NCBI GenBank assembly: GCA_002293525.1
Contig: DBDJ01000013.1
Location: forward strand, 6,493-70,492
Direction: 5' to 3'
DNA: 64,000 nt
Origin: Lachnospiraceae bacterium UBA935
Lineage (GTDB): Bacteria; Bacillota; Clostridia; Lachnospirales; Lachnospiraceae
Shown: piece after piece, positions 8,374 to 16,463 of the stretch
Position numbering within the stretch: the stretch's first letter is position 1
Layout of the letters: every line of letters begins with the position of its first letter
The notes under the pieces: model-generated
Told to the model about the DNA's origin: nothing
The model's database searches: none
The model's input: the letters and a program-made list of their open reading frames with translations, nothing else
Made by a program: the position numbers and the translations under genes

Positions 8374-9001
8374 TTACACTTCTTCAGCCCGTTCCTGATA
8401 TTCCTCCGGCATATGCCATTCCGTTTTATTCTTAAGCATCCCGTATACGATGTTAACAAGACGCCTTGCACTGCAGATGAGTACCTGTTTCTTGCTTTTT
8501 CCGGCTTCTACGCGCTTATTATAGCAGTCTAAAAAGATAGGGCATCTCGGTGTCCCATGGGTGGATACTTGGATCATCTGAATCGCCAGAAAATAAAAGG
8601 TCGCTTTTGATCTCCGGTTTCCTTGGGTGGTGCTCTTATCTTTTCCTTTCCCTGACGATGAAAAGGTGATGGGCGCTATCCCCGCAAACCGGGCGAGATT
8701 ATTTGCGTTAGGAAAATGATTGATATTGCCGATTTCTGATAATAACTGCGCCGCCATGATCGTTCCGATTCCCGGCATGGTGGTCAGGGTACATTCAAAA
8801 AATGGAAGCAGACTGCTTACCGCTTTTTCCACTTCCTCTAATTGTTTGTGATAATGCTGTAAATCACGGACAAGACCCCTAGTAATGGCATCGCGGCTTT
8901 CCTGATATTCGCGTTTTACTGTCAATCAGCGAAAAGAATTTCCTGTAGCTGGGATAAACAGCATGGAGCTGCTCGTGAAGCTGATTCTTTAACCGGATGA
9001 T
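8374..9001 (-). pseudogene. IS110-family transposase remnant
   Basis: The 183-residue frame ending at 8374 carries the IS110/IS116/IS902 C-terminal domain: a coiled helix, TLTTMPGIGTIMAAQLLSEI, ANNLARFAGIAPITFSSSG and GNRRSKATFYFLAIQM. Upstream (about 8918-9001) another frame encodes LKNQLHEQLHAVYPSYRKFF, which is the stretch that joins the catalytic DEDD domain to the C-terminal domain in this family. The two pieces are out of frame with a missing middle, and the whole N-terminal catalytic domain is absent. A full transposase has about 400 residues, so this is an inactive relic. Confidence 0.85.
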
Positions 9002-9023
9002 ATGGGATAATTACATAAACAAA

Positions 9024-9057
9024 AATCCACCCGAGGGCTGAACAACTCAAGTGGATT
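9024..9057. repeat. Inverted repeat next to the IS110 remnant
   Basis: AATCCAC (9024-9030) and GTGGATT (9051-9057) pair, with an inner GAG/CTC, just beyond the 5' side of the transposase remnant. Non-coding ends of IS110 elements encode structured bridge RNA. This could be a relic of that region, but the element boundary is not visible. Confidence 0.35.
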
Positions 9058-9206
9058 ATCCTGTCTTCCTGATTCTGTATAATTCCCCTTATTTCCTCTT
9101 GCTAAACATTTTATCACATACTTCAGAAAAATCAATAGTAACTTACTAAGAATTATTTTCGCTGTAAGCTGTTATCGCTAAAATTTAGGCCATTTACCGG
9201 TTCGTT

Positions 9207-9237
9207 CCCCGCCAGATTTCAAAACCTTCCGGCGGGG
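9207..9237 (-). terminator. GC-rich hairpin after the nitroreductase
   Basis: CCCCGCC (9207-9213) and GGCGGGG (9231-9237) form a 7-bp GC stem about 26 bp past the nitroreductase stop. No T run follows, so it may act as an mRNA-end stabiliser instead of a simple intrinsic terminator. Confidence 0.4.
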
Positions 9238-9262
9238 ATGCCAAAGTTACTGTAGTCGCATA

Positions 9263-9826
9263 TCACCCGATCCAATGTATCTTAGAAATATCCGGCTCAT
9301 GAGGCGTTCCTGAGCCGACGGCATTCCCTACCAAAACCGACATTCCAAACTCATATCCATCAGGAAAACCGCTCTTCTGCTTAAATGTCTCCGCATTTTC
9401 CCCGCTCAGGGGGATAGCTGCCATGCCGCAGATTACGTTGCCCAGTCCCAAGGCTGTGGCCGCCAGTGCAATGTTCTCACATACGATGCCGCAGTCCAAG
9501 TCCGTTCCGGGCTGTTTCAGAACCAGGAACATGCAGGGGGCATTATAGAACAGTCTGCCGCCGCGCTCCATAAAGCGCTCATAGACCGCCTTATCCTCTG
9601 CCTGAGCCAGTATCCGCATTCCCTCTGCATCCATCTCGTCAATCAGGTCTTTGTCGGTAATGATGTTAACCAGCCACGGCTGGCGGTTGATGGCACTTGG
9701 CGACTGGACGGCAGCAACGGCGATTCTCTCCAGCTTTTCTTTTTCCGGCAGCCGGCCGTCATAAGCACGGCAGGAATATCGTTCGGTAATCGTTCTAAGG
9801 GTTTCATTCATCATCTTATTCATCAT
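9263..9826 (-). CDS. Nitroreductase-family flavoprotein
   Basis: A 187-residue FMN-dependent oxidoreductase that would reduce nitro or related groups with NAD(P)H in the cytoplasm. It opens with TITERYSCRAYDG, the family signature in which RYSCR contacts FMN phosphate, and has AVQSPSAINRQPW, the ALGLGNVICGMAAIPLSG region and a C-terminal GMSVLVGNAVG. Its length fits the short bacterial nitroreductases. The start is ATG 9826 (MMNKMMNETL), preceded by AGAGGAGGAA with 6-nt spacing; an upstream in-frame codon lacks a site. It follows the rhaA remnant on the same strand. Confidence 0.9.
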   Translation of the reverse strand: MMNKMMNETLRTITERYSCRAYDGRLPEKEKLERIAVAAVQSPSAINRQPWLVNIITDKDLIDEMDAEGMRILAQAEDKAVYERFMERGGRLFYNAPCMFLVLKQPGTDLDCGIVCENIALAATALGLGNVICGMAAIPLSGENAETFKQKSGFPDGYEFGMSVLVGNAVGSGTPHEPDISKIHWIG

Positions 9827-9867
9827 CTTATTCCTCCTCTTTCTGAATCTTTGCAAGGTCTCAAAAC

Positions 9868-10217
9868 CTATTGCCTGAGTGCCAGCACTTCCGCCTCATA
9901 TCGCTTGACCTCGGCCAGCGCATCCCGACAGTCCATGCTACGATCCGGTTGATGCTGGCGTCAAAAAAGTCCAGTCCCATAAACACCCGCTCCAGCGCAT
10001 CGCTCCGGACGATTTCCTTGGCCAGTTCCTTCGTTTCGTCATCCAGCAGCACCACATGGTCACTGTCCCAGCGCACCGGCCGGGTGATATGGAGGGCCAG
10101 CTTATCATGGAACAATAACATCGAGGAAATCTTATCTGACACCACTTCGGTCGGATGGTAATGGCCGTTATCCTCAGGCTTAAGATGCCTGCCAAATAAT
10201 ATTGGGCCATCACACAC
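9868..10217 (-). pseudogene. rhaA: L-rhamnose isomerase remnant with internal deletion
   Basis: From 10217 downward one frame encodes [34 protein letters not shown] and [15 protein letters not shown], the highly conserved C-terminal half of RhaA, including metal and substrate residues. After TVGMR the frame breaks, and a different frame encodes [17 protein letters not shown] and a stop at 9868-9870, which matches the normal C-terminal end of the enzyme. About 60 residues between them are missing, as are all residues N-terminal to the first block (more than half the enzyme). No other rhamnose gene is nearby, so this is a dead relic of a rhamnose operon. Confidence 0.85.
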
Positions 10218-10374
10218 CCTCCATTCTATACTATCCCTTGTCGTTTCTTCCGCTGCCCGTCCACGGATATCATGTAATAAATATCTCCCCTTTATTTTAC
10301 TGCCTTTTAACCGAAAATGATATAACCTAGTTCCTATATTTTATTTATTTTATTTACCTGATTCGCAAAGAGGC

Positions 10375-10407
10375 TTGCAGTTTCTATGTAAATATAATAT
10401 ACTGCAA
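10375..10407 (+). promoter_or_regulatory. Inverted-repeat operator candidate before the AraC regulator gene
   Basis: TTGCAGT (10375-10381) and ACTGCAA (10401-10407) are perfect inverted half-sites around a TATAAT (10393-10398), about 35 bp before the regulator start. The -35 is not clear at normal spacing. A dimer bound here would cover the promoter, consistent with autoregulation by the AraC-type protein. Confidence 0.45.
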
Positions 10408-10441
10408 TCAGACTCTTATCGGCAAGATACATGGGTAAAAG

Positions 10442-11422
10442 ATGAAAGAAGAGATACTTAAAGAATTACGCCGGATTACGCCGGAAGAACAGGAAATCCT
10501 AGATGGCCGCCATACCATTGACAGCTCTCTTTATAACATGAATCGCAACATGGTAATTGACTGCCGCCGTCTATTGGAAAAAGGCAAACTGATTACCCTT
10601 CGTCCGCATACGCGGTTTATTCATTTCCCTGAACATTCACATAATTACGTAGAGGTCGTGTACATGTGTTCCGGCCAGACACGACACATCATCAACGGAA
10701 CCGCGCTGACGCTTCAGGCTGGGGAAATCCTATTTTTAAGCCAGCATGCCGGACATGAGATTTTTCCGGCGCTGTACGACGATCTGACGGTTAACTTTAT
10801 TATCCTGCCGGAGTTTTTTGACCGCTCCTTAGATATGATCGGGAGCGGCAGCAGCCTGCTTGGCCGCTTTTTGACGGAATGTCTGAAAAGCGGTTCCCAC
10901 GACATCCGTTACTTGTATTTTAAAGTTTCCGATATCCCGCCGATCCAGAACCTGATCGAAAATCTGATCTGGCTTTTGCTTCACGGACAAAATAATCAGC
11001 AGTCCCTTAATAAAACTACGATGGGCTTATGGTTTATGCATCTTATAAATATGACCGATAAAGCCGAAATCGGCCAAGAGCATTTCACCCAGGAATTACT
11101 TCTTACCGTTTTCCGCTATATTGAAAATCACTACCAGGACGGCGAAGTGTCGGCTTTAGCGGCATCAATATCCTATGATGTAAAATGGCTGAGTCAGGTC
11201 ATCAAGTCGGCCACCGGCCGGACCTATACGGAGCTGCTCCAGGAAAAACGCTTGGGTCAGGCCGCTTGGATGCTTCAGCATACAGGATTGTCCGTCACCG
11301 ATATCTGTCTGGATGTCGGATATCATAATTTCAGTTATTTCTATAAGATATTCCGCGCCCAGTATCAAATGTCGCCCCAGGAATACCGGAAAGCATATTT
11401 CTTCCAGGAGGAAACCAGATGA
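10442..11422 (+). CDS. AraC-family transcriptional regulator with cupin sensor domain
   Basis: A 326-residue regulator. Residues of about 50-150 form an AraC-type cupin (FIHFPEHSHNYVEVVYMCSG, then LTLQAGEILFLSQHAGHEI), which usually binds a small molecule. The C-terminal 100 residues hold two helix-turn-helix units: VSALAASISYDVKWLSQVIK and SVTDICLDVGYHNFSYFYKI with SPQEYRK at the end. Its stop overlaps the start of the sensor kinase gene by 4 bp (ATGA), so both are made together. The ribosome site is weak. No metabolic gene follows, so the regulated process is not visible. Confidence 0.92.
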   Translation: MKEEILKELRRITPEEQEILDGRHTIDSSLYNMNRNMVIDCRRLLEKGKLITLRPHTRFIHFPEHSHNYVEVVYMCSGQTRHIINGTALTLQAGEILFLSQHAGHEIFPALYDDLTVNFIILPEFFDRSLDMIGSGSSLLGRFLTECLKSGSHDIRYLYFKVSDIPPIQNLIENLIWLLLHGQNNQQSLNKTTMGLWFMHLINMTDKAEIGQEHFTQELLLTVFRYIENHYQDGEVSALAASISYDVKWLSQVIKSATGRTYTELLQEKRLGQAAWMLQHTGLSVTDICLDVGYHNFSYFYKIFRAQYQMSPQEYRKAYFFQEETR

Positions 11423-12684
11423 TTCTTGACAGTGCCATTCCTACCATAGGTCCGATCGTAGTGGCCTGCAATCTGACGGCCATGTTGCTGTGCCTGCGTC
11501 CTAAACGCAGCATATCCTTTATCTTAGTAATCTATGCGATCTGCTTTCTGGCGGTACATGCGCTTACCATAGCCGTGGGCATTATCGGCATGCCGCTCGT
11601 GCGTTACTGCGGACTGCTGTTCTTGCCGGTGAATCTTTGGTTATTTAAAGGGCAGGTGTTTCATAAGGTATTTGCCTTCTTTATGTTGTATCAAGTGACC
11701 GCATTGCCTACTCACCTTTTAGACGCACTTTTCGGTATTACCATGGGCTACACGGATCCAAACGCGCTGACCTTTTACATCGTAGCTTCTCTTACCATCC
11801 TAGCCATATACATGTACTTCGTATTTCGGTTTGGCCGGCGGATATTCGAGCGTATGTTTATGGATGGACGGCCGCTGGCATGGGCGTTGTATTCATTCGG
11901 GGCATTTTTTTCATTTTTATTTGTGCTTTCCATTGACTGGCGGGATGTCGGCGCCCCCCTTTATTTTGTGCTGATGCTGTTCCTCCTCTGGAGCATCGCT
12001 GTGCTGTGCTTTACTATCATAAACACGCACGAAAAAGCGGCGCAGACGCAAAATGCCGAAACACTTGCCTTACAGATGAGTGCGATGCGTGAGCAGACGA
12101 ACGCAGAAAAGAAATATCGGGAAGATATGGAGATCTTGCGCCACGACATGCGCCATGAGATGGGTGTCATCATGGAGCTTTACCACACCGGCAAGATTGA
12201 CGAGGGAAAGGCGATATTTGCTGACTGGGAAAACACGCTTGCCGAGACGGTACCAGTGCTTTTATGCGCGGAACCGATGTTGAATGCGGTGCTCACCCGG
12301 TTCGAACGCAAGGCGAAGGATATGAAGATCCATCTCCATGTAAATTCAGACATACCGGACAAACTGCCCGTCGACACCATAAAGCTCTCGGTCATGGTAT
12401 CCAATGCCCTCGAAAACGCGCTGGTCTCCACTGATAAAGTACCGGATGAGAGCGAGCGGATCATCCGTGTCAAGTTGCTTAAAAACGGCGAACAGATTGG
12501 CCTTGAGGTGACAAACCCCTGTACTGTACCGGTGGAGTTCGATGAAAAAGGCCTGCCGGTAACGAAAGAGATCGGCCACGGCATAGGTGTGCGCTCTATC
12601 GCCGCGTTTGCCCGGGACAACGATTATATACTGGCTTTCAATAATAGCGATGGGAATTTTACGCTGCGGCTTGTCATGGGCTGA
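11419..12684 (+). CDS. GHKL-domain sensor kinase (AgrC-like)
   Basis: A 421-residue membrane kinase. Roughly six transmembrane helices occupy residues 8-200, then a coiled segment carries ILRHDMRHEMGVIMELY with the likely phospho-His242. The ATPase part has SNALENAL near residue 340 and GHGIGVRSIAAFA near 390, the GHKL (HATPase_c_5) form found in AgrC and ComD peptide-sensing kinases. No LytTR response regulator adjoins it. It is coupled by ATGA overlap to the AraC regulator instead, an unusual partner. A broken LytTR gene at 61.7 kb is too distant to claim as its partner. Confidence 0.88.
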   Translation: MILDSAIPTIGPIVVACNLTAMLLCLRPKRSISFILVIYAICFLAVHALTIAVGIIGMPLVRYCGLLFLPVNLWLFKGQVFHKVFAFFMLYQVTALPTHLLDALFGITMGYTDPNALTFYIVASLTILAIYMYFVFRFGRRIFERMFMDGRPLAWALYSFGAFFSFLFVLSIDWRDVGAPLYFVLMLFLLWSIAVLCFTIINTHEKAAQTQNAETLALQMSAMREQTNAEKKYREDMEILRHDMRHEMGVIMELYHTGKIDEGKAIFADWENTLAETVPVLLCAEPMLNAVLTRFERKAKDMKIHLHVNSDIPDKLPVDTIKLSVMVSNALENALVSTDKVPDESERIIRVKLLKNGEQIGLEVTNPCTVPVEFDEKGLPVTKEIGHGIGVRSIAAFARDNDYILAFNNSDGNFTLRLVMG

Positions 12685-12692
12685 CGATCCGA

Positions 12693-12763
12693 CCCTGTTT
12701 AGCTTAGCCGATTTAGCCTACCCTGTTTATCTTACCTTATTTAGCCTATCCTGTTAGCTTATC
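12693..12763. repeat. 28-bp tandem repeat, 2.5 copies
   Basis: Units at 12693-12720 and 12721-12748 both begin CCCTGTTTA and end TTTAGCCTA, and a partial third copy (12749-12763) starts TCCTGTTAGCTTA. The repeat lies between the convergent kinase and metallopeptidase-like genes and runs over the stop codon of the latter. I see no T-flanked hairpin, so no terminator can be assigned. Confidence 0.6.
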
Positions 12764-13403
12764 TAATAAAGCCGTGTAATTTGATGCCCTTATAATGCTT
12801 GCATATACAGTCAACCAGCTCCCTGTTATGACATCCCGTTAAATCGGCGATGACATAGATCAGTTCCTCGCCAAAATCATACCTTTTAATAAAATCCATC
12901 CGCCTTTCCCAAGCTGGATGGATATAGGCATCTTTATCATTTTGCCCCACGCAGTTCTTCTTGAACTGCATAGCCTCAGCACCTTGTGCCGCATCACCGT
13001 CAAATGCCCTTAATATCCCGCCAAAATCCGCATGGACTTCATTTACCCAATATACAAATCTCCCCTGCTTGGAAAACGGCTCAAGGAAAAAATAATCGCC
13101 CTCCTGGTGAGTCAGTTCATGACCTATCGTCAACTTGAAGGCATCATGCATCATTCTGTCATCACCATAAAGAGCAATAGCCGCCGCCCATTCCGCATTC
13201 AGAAGAATAAGCCCCGGAACAGTGGCCGATGCATTAGGAACATGACCGCCGCAATCCCACATCCAAAGGAATAATATTTTTATTCCATCCGGTCTGTAAG
13301 CAGCTATTTCCCGATCAATGAGGTGTTTCCAATTATCAGGCAGCGGGCGCCCCGTCTTTTTAGCCTTGCGCAATACATGCGCTTCTATAAGAGGCCCAAC
13401 CAT
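12759..13403 (-). CDS. HExxH zinc metallopeptidase-like protein, last gene of operon A
   Basis: A 214-residue soluble protein. TIGHELTHQEGDYF places a zinc-binding HExxH at residues 95-99, and NEVHADFGG gives a downstream Glu122 with ExxxD spacing, as in gluzincin-type metallopeptidases. Three Cys and a WMWDCGGH segment come before. There is no signal peptide, so it acts in the cytoplasm or is delivered by another route. It starts one base after the stop of the 13405-13875 gene and is the last gene of operon A. Peptidase function is inferred from the motif alone. In this position it could be an effector, a toxin-processing enzyme or an immunity factor. Confidence 0.7.
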   Translation of the reverse strand: MVGPLIEAHVLRKAKKTGRPLPDNWKHLIDREIAAYRPDGIKILFLWMWDCGGHVPNASATVPGLILLNAEWAAAIALYGDDRMMHDAFKLTIGHELTHQEGDYFFLEPFSKQGRFVYWVNEVHADFGGILRAFDGDAAQGAEAMQFKKNCVGQNDKDAYIHPAWERRMDFIKRYDFGEELIYVIADLTGCHNRELVDCICKHYKGIKLHGFIR

Positions 13404-13404
13404 A

Positions 13405-13875
13405 TTATACGCTTAAATCAGTATAAAACCGCTGATATTCCTTGGGAATATTGGCTTGTATCTTATTAAGGTAAAACTGGTATTCGGCTTTATAAAATTT
13501 CCCGTCACTGATAATTTTTTTTCTGACTGAATCAAGGATCGTGAAAGCTTCCTCATAATATTTTCGGGAAGTATCATATTCTTTATCCGTCCGAACGTTA
13601 TATTTTATGTCATAACTGGCATCAGAAAAGTCTTGCTCCTTGGTTTGACGTTCTTCAATGATTGATCCATCCTCGAGATCAACAATTGCCCAGGTTGCTG
13701 GTCGGTTTACTTTCCCGGCAGCGATGTCTTCCTTGGTATAGAAAAACACAAAAACAGCAAGATAATATCTGTTCCCTTCCGTATATATCACCGGATATGA
13801 TGTGCTATGCGGAGCTTTAACTCCCCCTAAAATATCTCTCTGGATTTTCTGATTGATTTCCCTGCTGCCTATCAT
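13405..13875 (-). CDS. Hypothetical protein of operon A cargo region
   Basis: A 156-residue soluble protein of mixed alpha/beta character, starting MIGSREINQKIQRDILGG. It has aromatic beta segments (YPVIYTEGNRYYLAVFVFFY, TWAIVDLEDGSIIE) and a charged helical C-terminal half with many Tyr and Lys. I recognise no family. The start has AAAGGAAGAG. It sits between the 159-residue protein and the metallopeptidase with almost no spacing, downstream of the large C39-like protein, where cognate immunity or accessory proteins would be expected; that role is inference. Confidence 0.65.
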   Translation of the reverse strand: MIGSREINQKIQRDILGGVKAPHSTSYPVIYTEGNRYYLAVFVFFYTKEDIAAGKVNRPATWAIVDLEDGSIIEERQTKEQDFSDASYDIKYNVRTDKEYDTSRKYYEEAFTILDSVRKKIISDGKFYKAEYQFYLNKIQANIPKEYQRFYTDLSV

Positions 13876-13887
13876 CGCTCTTCCTTT

Positions 13888-14367
13888 CTATAGTTTCGTT
13901 CTTTCGAACTGCTTACATAAAGCTAACATTTCCTCTACAGAAACCGCTAATTCATTTCTCTGCGGGCTGGCCATATCCTTGCCATCTTTCTTGTTATATA
14001 TATACACTACTTTCGCATCCCTTAATTCAGAACTGTCCACATATTTCCGGCATATGTTTTTATCTTCAAGTTCCCATCCAGGCAGCACGCCCGCGGCAAA
14101 TCTTAACATTACCTTTCCATTTGCTATTCCTCCGTCTTCGCTTCTTATCTCCCACACGGATGGGGTGTGGGGTAAGCCGGCATCATAGCTTGCCCAAAAT
14201 TCAACATCAAATATATCAGTTAATTCTTCCTCTTCAATCTTCCTATAATAAACATCTCTATCCTTTTGGAAGTCGCTATCCGCTTTTTCCTGATGCCTAG
14301 TAATGATTTCTTTTTTTCTGCGATTTAATATATACACGAATATCTTTTCTTTATACTTTGCTAACAT
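13888..14367 (-). CDS. Hypothetical protein downstream of the C39-like protein
   Basis: A 159-residue soluble protein with a basic helical N terminus (MLAKYKEKIFVYILNRRKKE), an acidic block EEEELTDIFDVEFWASYD, then beta strands SVWEIRSEDGG and KVMLRFAAGVLPGWELED. No known family is apparent. It starts after a clear AAAGGTGAG site, 17 bp past the stop of the C39-like gene. Being small, acidic and placed right after a long, linker-bearing protein with an unknown C-terminal domain, it is a candidate immunity protein for that domain. Confidence 0.65.
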   Translation of the reverse strand: MLAKYKEKIFVYILNRRKKEIITRHQEKADSDFQKDRDVYYRKIEEEELTDIFDVEFWASYDAGLPHTPSVWEIRSEDGGIANGKVMLRFAAGVLPGWELEDKNICRKYVDSSELRDAKVVYIYNKKDGKDMASPQRNELAVSVEEMLALCKQFERTKL

Positions 14368-14384
14368 TATTCACTCACCTTTCT

Positions 14385-16385
14385 CTAAATAACCGGCATA
14401 AAACGGCCCTGTTTCCATATTGCTACCAATGTCTCTTTTCCGTCGCAATCCACCTTATAAATAGCACCCTCGGTTATATCATGACCTTCTCCATAATCAT
14501 ATTCCGGAACTAAATGCTCAGCACTTCCTGTAAAACCAGTCCCTGTACAAGGAGGCGACCACCATGACTGGCTGCCATCCATCTTAGGATAATCATCATT
14601 GGACGGGCAATATCTTGAGGTGAATCTCATGACATACAAATCGCCGTTATTTTCAGCCGAATCCTTATAGGGCGTATTTGCATAATCAAGTCTAAGCGTC
14701 TCATAAGCCTGTTTCATATTATTCGTATATGGTCCCGCATCCTCTGCTCTCGAAATACTTCCCGACACCTGTAATTTAGGACTCTCATCCTTAGTATACG
14801 CTACAAACAGGTCATATGAAATCACTTTTTGCATTACTGTCTCATCGGTAACCGCCGGCACACTTTCGCGAAGTTTCTTTAGCTCGTTCCGTCTCTCAAT
14901 CTGTGCATCGGATAGGTTATCGTTAAACTGTGAATTATCTTTAAATAAACCATCCAGATTTTCATTAAAACCGCAGGTAGTTGCATTATTTGTCTCAACA
15001 AGTTCTTTCTTTTTATCTGTTTCAATCCCGCTTTCGAAACTACCGTTTTCAGAAAAATTGTCTCCCCTAAAAATATCATTTATTTCTTTTTGCTCATCGG
15101 TCAGTTCCGCGCCCGAGGCGGTTTTCTCTGTATTAGAAAGCTTGGGACGATCATCACCATCTTTTTCCTGGTTGGATACCAGAATAACCGTCGGATCTGT
15201 TACAGTATGCCTGTCATCACCCTGATACATAGCTTGAAATTTATTTCTGTCTACGAAATTTACGCCACCACCCGAATCAATAATATTAAACCCGATAACA
15301 CTGCCATCCTCAGCCCGGAGCGGGCTGTCTACCATTATCCAGTGATCAGAAGGCGAATTATCCTGCTGAAAAAGACCGCTGCCTGTAACATCGCCTTTCT
15401 CGTCCCATAAAGTAGCTGAATCCACGCCGATAATAGCTACCGTCTTAGGATCATCAAGCCGGTCAGCCAATTCATCTATACTTAAACATGTGTCATTCTT
15501 GTAAACCTCTGTATTTATTTTACTGTCCGGGTGCTTAACATTATCTATTATTGCCACTATATCTTCAGCTGTAGTTGCTCCCTTGAGATCTGGATCATCA
15601 CTATTTAGACATAGATCATTATCCATAGCCTTATGAAGGACATCATTCTCGTTAAAATCAGAGGTGCCCGTAACCCTGTTTAATGTGTTGGCAACGGATG
15701 TCGGTCCGCACGTTCCATTAGCGCCAAGGTCATTTTGGCCTTGCTCATATGAAACATTTTCAAACATAGCACTGCGGTCCGCACCATCATGATGCTCCTT
15801 AGTAGGAACATCTTTTTGTTCTTTCTCATTCGCGGCTTCCCCTTGCGGCTCTGCTGTCTTTTCTTCCGCATCCGGGGCTTCCCTTTGCGACTTTGCTGTC
15901 TTTCCTTTCTCCGCCGGAGCTTCCCCTTGCGGCTCCGCTGGCTTTTCTTCCGCGGCCGGGGCTTCCTTTTGCGGCTCCGCTTCAGCTTTAGAGGGTGCTT
16001 TAGCTGGCTCATTATCAAAATCAGAAAGCGCTTGATCGACACTCTTATCTGTAGTCATGTCTGATGCCTTTGCTACTTCTGGTTTATCAACAGGAACATC
16101 CTTAGGATTCTCGCTTGTTTTGGCGGAATCGTCAAAATCGCCCAACTGTTTTTCGGCTGCCTTATCTGTTGTTTCATTACTTTTATGCCGGCGTTCTTCC
16201 GGAGCGTCCGGTTTTGGGGCTTCTCCAGAATATTCAAGGGCTTTCTTCCCTGAGTTCATTTCCTTATAGGTCTTATCAAAGTCATTTGCACCACCTCCGT
16301 CACCTAGGCCGCTGCCTTTGTTGTTAACCTCTTTTACCTCTGCGCCAGTATTATTTGTCTCATTGTTGCGATTTGAAAAGTCCAT
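14385..16385 (-). CDS. C39-like cysteine peptidase with repeat linker and unknown C-terminal domain
   Basis: A 666-residue protein in four parts. Residues 1-130 are acidic and disordered. Residues of about 141-190 are tandem 14-residue Glu/Ala/Pro/Lys repeats of the EAPAAEEKPAEPQG type. Residues of about 208-405 form a papain-fold C39-like peptidase domain: EQGQNDLGANGTCGPTS with Cys226 and an upstream Gln, SDHWIMVDSP with His348, and NIIDSGGG with Asp370. Residues 406-666 are unidentified; the last 120 (YVMRFTSRYC, PPCTGTGFTGSAEHLVPE, GAIYKVDCDG, AIWKQGRFMPVI) look like a compact effector domain. There is no signal peptide. The architecture resembles a polymorphic toxin with a processing peptidase; the toxin call is inference. 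It follows the transglutaminase gene of operon A. Confidence 0.75.
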   Translation of the reverse strand: MDFSNRNNETNNTGAEVKEVNNKGSGLGDGGGANDFDKTYKEMNSGKKALEYSGEAPKPDAPEERRHKSNETTDKAAEKQLGDFDDSAKTSENPKDVPVDKPEVAKASDMTTDKSVDQALSDFDNEPAKAPSKAEAEPQKEAPAAEEKPAEPQGEAPAEKGKTAKSQREAPDAEEKTAEPQGEAANEKEQKDVPTKEHHDGADRSAMFENVSYEQGQNDLGANGTCGPTSVANTLNRVTGTSDFNENDVLHKAMDNDLCLNSDDPDLKGATTAEDIVAIIDNVKHPDSKINTEVYKNDTCLSIDELADRLDDPKTVAIIGVDSATLWDEKGDVTGSGLFQQDNSPSDHWIMVDSPLRAEDGSVIGFNIIDSGGGVNFVDRNKFQAMYQGDDRHTVTDPTVILVSNQEKDGDDRPKLSNTEKTASGAELTDEQKEINDIFRGDNFSENGSFESGIETDKKKELVETNNATTCGFNENLDGLFKDNSQFNDNLSDAQIERRNELKKLRESVPAVTDETVMQKVISYDLFVAYTKDESPKLQVSGSISRAEDAGPYTNNMKQAYETLRLDYANTPYKDSAENNGDLYVMRFTSRYCPSNDDYPKMDGSQSWWSPPCTGTGFTGSAEHLVPEYDYGEGHDITEGAIYKVDCDGKETLVAIWKQGRFMPVI

Positions 16386-16463
16386 ATGTTACCCCATGTC
16401 CGCTCCCGCTGTCGGATCATAATCAGCTGCGGTTTATCTTTTCCGTGTGGAACCCGCTCACAT

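Noticed and set aside
12693..12763. CRISPR array
   Set aside because: The 28-bp units are contiguous with no spacers; no cas gene is present anywhere in the window.
15789..16064. 91-codon plus-strand frame of Arg/Leu/Phe repeats
   Set aside because: It is the antisense image of the EAP-repeat linker of the C39-like protein.
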